A stretch of DNA of 64,000 nucleotides, from the NCBI GenBank assembly GCA_938084835.1, contig CALKER010000006.1:124001-188000 (forward strand), in the 5' to 3' direction. The notes beneath the pieces were generated by a model that did no database searches, was not told the origin of the DNA, and worked only from the letters and a program-made list of their open reading frames with translations. This document shows positions 59,146-64,000 of the stretch, one piece after another. Origin of the DNA: an uncultured Thermoguttaceae bacterium (lineage in GTDB: Bacteria; Planctomycetota; Planctomycetia; Pirellulales; Thermoguttaceae). The position numbers and the translations under genes are program-made. Every line of letters begins with the position of its first letter. Position 1 is the stretch's first letter.

Positions 59146-59430
59146 ATGGCGAATTTCATCCTTTTTGGAAAGTACTCGTCGGAGGCTCTGAAAGGAATCA
59201 GCGCAGCTCGAACCGAGCAGGCAAAAAAAATCGTGGAAAGTTGTGGCGGAAAGCTTGAAGGGGTTTACGCCCTGCTTGGAGATGTTGATCTTCTCCTTTT
59301 GGTCACGCTCCCGGGTGTCCAAGAGGCAGTTCGACTGTCTTTGGCTTTGAGTAAGGCAACGGGAATTTCTTTCAAAACGGCCCCGGCCATTACGGTGGAA
59401 GAATTCGACAAGTTGGCTGAAAAGGTGTGA
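59146..59430 (+). CDS. GYD-domain protein
   Basis: A 94-residue protein of the GYD family: MANFILFGKYSSEALKGISAAR, then the helix EQAKKIVESCGGKLEGVYALLGDVDLLLLVTLP, which contains the GDxD-type core, and the closing FKTAPAITVEEFDKLAEKV. The fold is ferredoxin-like and often dimeric; the role is unknown. It is probably cytoplasmic. GGAG lies ten bases before the ATG. The nikR gene follows after 347 bases on the same strand. Confidence 0.88.
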   Translation: MANFILFGKYSSEALKGISAARTEQAKKIVESCGGKLEGVYALLGDVDLLLLVTLPGVQEAVRLSLALSKATGISFKTAPAITVEEFDKLAEKV

Positions 59431-59777
59431 TTGGTAAAATAAGCAATTGCTGAAACAAGGATAAATTGGTCAAGGAAGGACATAGAACTGTCGGAGTAGG
59501 CCTTCCTTCGACGTCGCGTCCGAAGGGATCCAGGGGGAAATCCGCGCCCCTTTAAAAAACGACAGTCAATTCGAGGTAATTGTGTGGTCCTCGCGTACCC
59601 GGGACATCCCGGGAAATTCCGCGGGAATGGTCAAAGTATGCAATGGGTGCTGGGATCCGATGGCCACAAGGTTCGCCCATGCTTTTGCCGGCAGTGCGCG
59701 TCGGGATCGAAAAGCTAAGGTGTAGGTGGTGAAGTTATTCGACGTAACGGCCTGTCTGACAAGAGGTTTGAACAAAC
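59431..59777. other. Gap between GYD and nikR genes
   Basis: About 350 bases; no gene. Short inverted words such as GGGACATCCCGGG near 59600 are present but not interpretable. Confidence 0.4.
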
Positions 59778-60212
59778 GTGGGTGGCGTGCAACGATTTTC
59801 CGTATCGGTTGAGCCAGAGCTTCTTGCGGCATTTGATCGGTACTGTACTCGGCACCACTTCACCACTCGCAGCGAGGCTATTCGGCAGGCAATTCGGGAG
59901 CTTTTGACCCGGGAGGCGTGGGAGACAAGCGGCAAGGTTGTGGTCGGCACATTGACGCTCGTCTATGAGCATCACTGGGCCTCCGTGCGAGATCGCCTCC
60001 TGAAGTTGCAGCATGAACACGCGGATCTGGTCGTCTCTTTGGTTCATGTGCATCTGTCTCATGAGCACTGTTTGGAAGTCATCATTTTGCGAGGGGAGGC
60101 TGGGCGGCTTCAACGTTTAGCTTACGAGCTTCGTGGTATGAAGGGAGTTCTTAAAGGAGAGTTGGTCCTGGCGGGGGTGGCAGAAGACCACACTCATAGC
60201 CATCAGGTGTAG
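59778..60212 (+). CDS. nikR: NikR-type nickel-responsive transcriptional regulator
   Basis: A 144-residue ribbon-helix-helix regulator with a C-terminal ACT-like nickel domain. The N-terminus QRFSVSVEPELLAAFDRYC and RSEAIRQAIRELL form the DNA-binding ribbon and helices. The nickel ligands of E. coli NikR have counterparts here at His79, His90 and His92 in LVHVHLSH and Cys98 in EHCLEV. It would repress nickel uptake or storage genes when nickel is bound. No nickel transporter, urease or hydrogenase gene lies in the window, so its targets are elsewhere. It starts with a GTG; AAGAGG is upstream. The His-rich C-terminal tail (DHTHSHQV) may also bind metal. Confidence 0.92.
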   Translation: MGGVQRFSVSVEPELLAAFDRYCTRHHFTTRSEAIRQAIRELLTREAWETSGKVVVGTLTLVYEHHWASVRDRLLKLQHEHADLVVSLVHVHLSHEHCLEVIILRGEAGRLQRLAYELRGMKGVLKGELVLAGVAEDHTHSHQV

Positions 60213-60620
60213 AGGTGGTCGGGGGCTCCGGCTTTTGGAGAGTTTGCGATCGCCGTGGCACGATCTTGCAACGCGGCAGCGTGGAAGGCCTAGGTGATGC
60301 CCCAGGGGTTAAGCCCTCTGCGTTCTGTGGAGGCATTCGGCCGGTCTTTACCCGCGATTGGAGAAGGGTGCCTTGGGCTGTTGTTAAAGGTCGCACGTGG
60401 CCTCCAGGAAGAGGTGAAATTCGGGCGAAGTTCCCGGCTGCGCTAGCCGCCGCTAAGACGACTCGGCCGACCATCTTAACCTGCTTGGGAAGAACCTTCC
60501 CGCGGTTGCGATAAGCTTGCGTCCTGCCGACCGATGGTTTCCCCGCGGTTGTTCATTCCACCCGCACTTGCTGCTTTGTTATTTTCCTGCCGACATAGAC
60601 CGTGGTGACTCCAAGGAGCG
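60213..60620. other. Gap between nikR and the DUF1570-type gene
   Basis: About 400 bases. Open frames on both strands (60151-60514) are Arg/Pro-rich shadows. CCCGCGGTTG occurs twice, at 60499 and 60542. Confidence 0.4.
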
Positions 60621-62024
60621 TTAACGTACGGGGCTTTGAGCCGGACTTTGAATGGAGAAGGGAAGCCCTAAATGCACCGTTGTCAAACCAGGCGTGGGAG
60701 TTGGCCGGATCGACCCAGGGGCAAAAGGCTGCAAACCTCGTGAATTGTCTCGACTTAGACTTGTGAGGCATCCCCCGGCGGAGGGACAAGCTAAGGGTTT
60801 GACTTCAGATGATGTCGCATCTTCATTTTCGCATATGGGTTGTTTGGAAATCCCGAGCTGGGCTTCTAAAGACATCACGGGGCTTTCGGAGGTTGCATCT
60901 TCGATTCCGACGCCGGGGAGGTTCTGAGAGTTAGCAACTATTGGGTAGTCGGGGGTCTCGCCAAAAGTTTGGTCTACAGCTACAAGCGGACCTGCCGGTA
61001 GCACTGCGGAAGAGGTTGCGGCCAAATTATTCGGGGAGACAGTTGTAATTGTGGGTGGGGAGACAGTTGTAATTGTGGAAGTATCTGGCACATGAATGGT
61101 CGGAAGCGGATCGTCGGGCCCAAGCCGGAGTATCAAATTAGGCGCTGGTCGCGGGCGCTTGCCCAAGGCAAGCTGTCTGCGGTCCAAGTTTTGTATGAGT
61201 TCCGGTGAGGTTGCCCGAAGCGGAGGCGAACCTTGCCGTACCCAAGCCAACCACACTCTTTGGAATTCATCCACGCTGTTGTACCCATAATGGCGAGCTA
61301 AAGCCAGCTCCCAATCGCCGGTTTCCATCGCGGTTTCTAAGAACTCCACGAATTTCCGGCGTCCTCCCTGTTGGATGAGGTAGTCGGCAAGGACATGTCC
61401 TTGGGCGTAGAGTGTGAGCATGTCGGGCGGATATTGTTGTAGGGCAAAAAGCCGGGAGAGAGGCATAGCCTGGCCCCTTCGGAGGAATTCGTGAAGCATT
61501 CGTTGATATTTCGCCCGCTCGGTGGGATGCTCGACACTTGTGGCCGCCCCTTCGTCAGCCCAGCGGGGCAGAGGGCGCCGAAAGTAAGAGGCCAAAATCA
61601 TGTGCGTGATTTCATGGGGAAGGACGGAATCGATAATCCTCTCTGCCGGACCTTGAATCGTCATCCGCCAGCCGAATACCTCCCCCCGATCGAAGACGAA
61701 AGTGGTGGCCCCGCCGGCGCCCAAATGCGGGCCTACGTGGGCCGTCACTATGCATGGGTTAGCCCAGTCCGGTAGGGGTGTACCCAGCCACTCCACGGCA
61801 AGCTGATGGCGATGAGATTCGGCCGCCTCGGCGAACTGTTGGGCAAGTCGGCTGTCGCTGGTATGCACCACGAAATTGGCAGTTCGGAAAGATGCCCCCC
61901 AAGTAGGGTGGTACCCAAACCTGTTAGGCCAAACCGCAAGAAAAAGGGCACCCCAGACTAGCCAGGGTGCCCCACGATTTGGAAATGATGGTGCGGTCGT
62001 CCTTAACCTGCGGAACAGCTCCAT
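60621..62024 (-). CDS. DUF1570-type secreted zinc peptidase-like protein
   Basis: A 467-residue protein with an N-terminal signal segment (WLVWGALFLAVWP, about 21-33). The gluzincin motif is HEITH (137-141) in VLPHEITHMIL, with the third ligand Glu158 in WADEGAA, the layout of peptidase MA and DUF1570 proteins common in planctomycetes. The first 270 residues form the enzyme-like part. The rest is Pro/Thr/Ser-rich with the repeated TITTVSP, probably a disordered tail outside the membrane. Substrate unknown. GGAGGG lies six bases before the ATG. It is followed on the other side by a creatininase-family gene with the same orientation, about 400 bases upstream. Confidence 0.85.
   Translation of the reverse strand: MELFRRLRTTAPSFPNRGAPWLVWGALFLAVWPNRFGYHPTWGASFRTANFVVHTSDSRLAQQFAEAAESHRHQLAVEWLGTPLPDWANPCIVTAHVGPHLGAGGATTFVFDRGEVFGWRMTIQGPAERIIDSVLPHEITHMILASYFRRPLPRWADEGAATSVEHPTERAKYQRMLHEFLRRGQAMPLSRLFALQQYPPDMLTLYAQGHVLADYLIQQGGRRKFVEFLETAMETGDWELALARHYGYNSVDEFQRVWLAWVRQGSPPLRATSPELIQNLDRRQLALGKRPRPAPNLILRLGPDDPLPTIHVPDTSTITTVSPPTITTVSPNNLAATSSAVLPAGPLVAVDQTFGETPDYPIVANSQNLPGVGIEDATSESPVMSLEAQLGISKQPICENEDATSSEVKPLACPSAGGCLTSLSRDNSRGLQPFAPGSIRPTPTPGLTTVHLGLPFSIQSPAQSPVR
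61033..61078. repeat. Intragenic 24-base tandem repeat
   Basis: GGGGAGACAGTTGTAATTGT recurs at 61033 and 61057 in direct order. In the protein it yields two TITTVSP units inside the disordered tail of the DUF1570-type gene. Confidence 0.8.
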
Positions 62025-62429
62025 CCGTTCCCTCCGCCTCCTGCGTTCAGCTCTCCTCCCATCCGTGGCGAGGCGTTAGCGTACCCGATCCCACTTGAGG
62101 AACCAAGACCACTTTTCGAGAAGAACAATCTCTCGATCGGTAACAGGGTGTCGGGTAATCTCTCAATCTGTACGGGGTATCCGGAAAGAGTCGTCAACCT
62201 GGGATAAACGGGCATTCTTAGCGGCCCAGCGCAGTTTTAAACCGCCTTAACCACTTACCAAAAACTGCGAAAAACCGTCAATTAAACCTGCAGCAAGAAC
62301 TCTGCAGAAGTCATTGGATCAAGACCAAAGGGTCCATCCATGGCCTTGCGCTGGTGACGGGCGCCGCACGGCGTGTAGCTCGGCCAAAGACTTGTGCGAA
62401 CACCACTACTTTGGCAAACGAGGGAAACT
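62025..62429. other. Gap between the creatininase-family and DUF1570-type genes
   Basis: About 400 bases, no gene recognised. Confidence 0.4.
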
Positions 62430-63245
62430 TTACGCTGATAAGAAGGGAAATGATTCATCAATCGGGGCTTGGGCAAGTTCGACTAAAAATTGTGCGAGTC
62501 GTTCCACTACCACCTCTAGAACCCGACGACCTTTCTCTGCCGTGGCTTTGTGCGGGTTTCCGGCTCCAGTATTTGTTGTCAGAAGATGCCACGCCCGAGT
62601 GATCGACACCCACCCTTTGTTGATAGCATCGAACCGCGTGGGCGTTTTCCTCCCTTCGTCGGCGGCCAGAGTGCCGTTGGCATTCCGCAGTACGAGCTCC
62701 GGCCAAAAAGCCAAGGCGAGGGATGTTTCCACTTCTCCTGCGTGGTCGTCCGGTTCCTCAAAGATCTGGTGGTAACAATCCTGAAAGATGGCATACCAAT
62801 TACAAAGGAACAAATGTGCATCTGTTCTTCCGTATAACTCCCGGAGCACGCTTTTGATCTCGTTGCCACCGTGACTATTAAGGAGCAGGATTTTCTTGAC
62901 ACCCTGGTATGCCAATGAGTCCACAAGATCTGATAGCACCCGAAGGAGCGTGCTTGGACGGAGATTGAGCGCAAAGGGAAATTCGCGCTGGTTGGAGACA
63001 GTCCCGTAAGGAATGGTGGGCAAGAGAATGACCCGGGCACCGCGCTGCCAGGCCGCTTCGCAGATTTTTTCCCCGATGAGGTCGCCCTCCCGTGTATCCA
63101 TCGAGTACGGAAGGTGCAGGTTATGGGGCTCGGTCGCACCCAGTGGAAGCACGGCTACCTCGTATCGATGTTGTCGGATGATGCCGTACGGTATGTCTGC
63201 CAGTTTCCAAGGCCGAAAGGGCCCAGTGTGTGGTGCCTGGTTCAT
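62430..63245 (-). CDS. Creatininase-family amidohydrolase
   Basis: A 271-residue protein of the creatininase/FAPy-deformylase/MftE family, which binds two metals and opens or removes amide groups. Likely metal ligands are Glu39, His41 and Asp50 in ATEPHNLHLPYSMD, His125 in NSHGGNE and the Glu in DHAGEVETS (about 173). PYGTVSNQREFPFALNLRPSTL matches the family core. The substrate is not evident: creatinine, formamidopyrimidine and peptide substrates are all known in the family. It is cytoplasmic, with no signal peptide. The ATG is preceded by GAGGAG. Confidence 0.9.
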   Translation of the reverse strand: MNQAPHTGPFRPWKLADIPYGIIRQHRYEVAVLPLGATEPHNLHLPYSMDTREGDLIGEKICEAAWQRGARVILLPTIPYGTVSNQREFPFALNLRPSTLLRVLSDLVDSLAYQGVKKILLLNSHGGNEIKSVLRELYGRTDAHLFLCNWYAIFQDCYHQIFEEPDDHAGEVETSLALAFWPELVLRNANGTLAADEGRKTPTRFDAINKGWVSITRAWHLLTTNTGAGNPHKATAEKGRRVLEVVVERLAQFLVELAQAPIDESFPFLSA

Positions 63246-64000
63246 AGGCGCTCCTCAAGTACTAAAAGACCTAATGCGAATTCTTGCGCGGCGGAACGGA
63301 GGACACTACATAATAAACTAAGCGAAAGGTAACCTCCTGACCGAAGGCCTGTCTTACCACTCCCCAAATGGTGAGTCCTGGATGGTCTGGAGTAAGTTGC
63401 CTTCGATTGTACGGTCGTCAACTCCAGCCGGGGAGGGGTCAAGGCCTCCACTCGCCAGCTACCGGGCTGTACAACCTTGAGGTGTGGCGCTTGCGCTACC
63501 AGTACGCCGGGCTTTTGCGCCGAGACGCCCCCAACAAAAAACGAACGGGGTTCGACGCAAGAGTTTCCAGGGATTGGCTTGTCTTACTTAGCGGTTGATT
63601 AGGTCTCTTCGGATGCCAACTCGTGGGTGGGCAGGAGCCCAGGTAGAGTGCTTGAATCACCGATTGCTCGGAGCTCTCGTGCTCTAAGGGAAAAACGCAG
63701 GGCTTTCGATTCTCATTTGGAGGCGGACTGGTTGTTCGCCTATTACGGCTATGGCCGGAAAGTGGTTTCCGAGCCACTAAGGTCCCAATGATCATCGGAC
63801 ACGCGTGGCTTCAAAAAACTCTCAAAAAACTCAAGCATTAACTCGGGAAAATAAGCTGAGCAGTAGCCTTTTGTTAGAAGTCTATGGTTAGGACGGATCG
63901 TCTGCAGGTATGAAATCTTTTCCCAGGAGTTATTCCAAATATTGCCGCTGATTGGGTACAATATCGGCGGGAACGTTAATGTGCTTCGTTGGAATCGACT
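63246..64000. other. Right-end region without a called gene
   Basis: About 750 bases. Short frames at 63368-63598 and 63496-63961 lack motifs. Probably promoter DNA for the creatininase-family gene plus spacer; a gene starting beyond the window edge cannot be excluded. Confidence 0.4.

Noticed and set aside
60151..60514. Open frames on both strands after nikR.
   Set aside because: Mutual shadows rich in Arg, Pro and Gly with no recognised domain.
60496..60551. CCCGCGGTTG twice, 43 bases apart, with a GTTTCCCC start at the second copy.
   Set aside because: Short match, wrong spacing for an array, no further copies.

Overview
The window looks like chromosomal DNA of a planctomycete, probably Pirellulales or Thermoguttaceae-like (inference). 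The evidence is a set of families enriched in that phylum: a DUF1501 plus DUF1800 pair, a DUF1573 protein, a phosphoesterase-like multiheme cytochrome, a PQQ-type propeller beginning with a DWPQWRGP motif, a hydrazine-synthase-alpha-like (HzsA-related) propeller, DUF1570-type peptidase and several HtrA-like proteins. lpxK, a WecA/MraY-type transferase and an O-antigen ligase-type protein point to a Gram-negative envelope with lipid A and surface polysaccharide. Coding density is low: many gaps of 0.3 to 2.3 kb hold no convincing gene. I saw no rRNA, tRNA, insertion sequence, integrase or cas gene.

Layout. 1-3634 (minus strand): a truncated SLC13-type transporter, ruvC and cysS. 4805-5503: nnrE. 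5623-10780 (minus): DUF1501 and DUF1800 proteins and a secreted protein of unknown function. 10781-13117: the largest empty gap. 13118-15473 (plus): a regulatory trio made of a receiver fused to an RsbW-like ATPase, an ECF sigma factor and a zinc anti-sigma-like protein. 16191-21357 (plus): DUF4416, WecA-like transferase and a ligase/polymerase with C-terminal TPR-like helices. 21626-24879 (plus): DUF1573 protein and a four-heme lipoprotein. 25514-26791: glgC. 27454-30014 (minus): CoA-disulfide-reductase-like enzyme with rhodanese domain and a small ATC-hydrolase-family protein. 31295-36183: PAP2 phosphatase, small lipoprotein, cupin, ispF and an FmdB zinc ribbon. 36593-39545 (minus): guaB, overlapped at its 3' end by a planctomycete-type protein. 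40752-41834: lpxK. 42198-50005 (minus): NagB-like deaminase and PIG-L deacetylase pair, PQQ propeller, HzsA-like protein, queA. 51251-52456: GT4 glycosyltransferase. 52905-58176 (minus): three HtrA-like proteins and a small membrane protein. 59146-60212: GYD protein and nikR. 60621-63245 (minus): DUF1570-type peptidase and creatininase-family hydrolase.

The most notable items are: (1) the HtrA cluster, where one member has an intact His-Asp-Ser triad and the next two have lost catalytic residues while keeping the fold motifs; (2) a decayed CRISPR-like array at 52546-52741 and a second pair of related-looking repeats with the same 61-base period at 58736-58824, with no cas genes nearby; (3) the receiver-ATPase / ECF sigma / anti-sigma trio, which could be a partner-switching circuit; and (4) a tandem, hairpin-bearing repeat at 40131-40374 whose stems differ by compensatory changes. 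All family assignments rest on reading motifs by eye; no database search was run.
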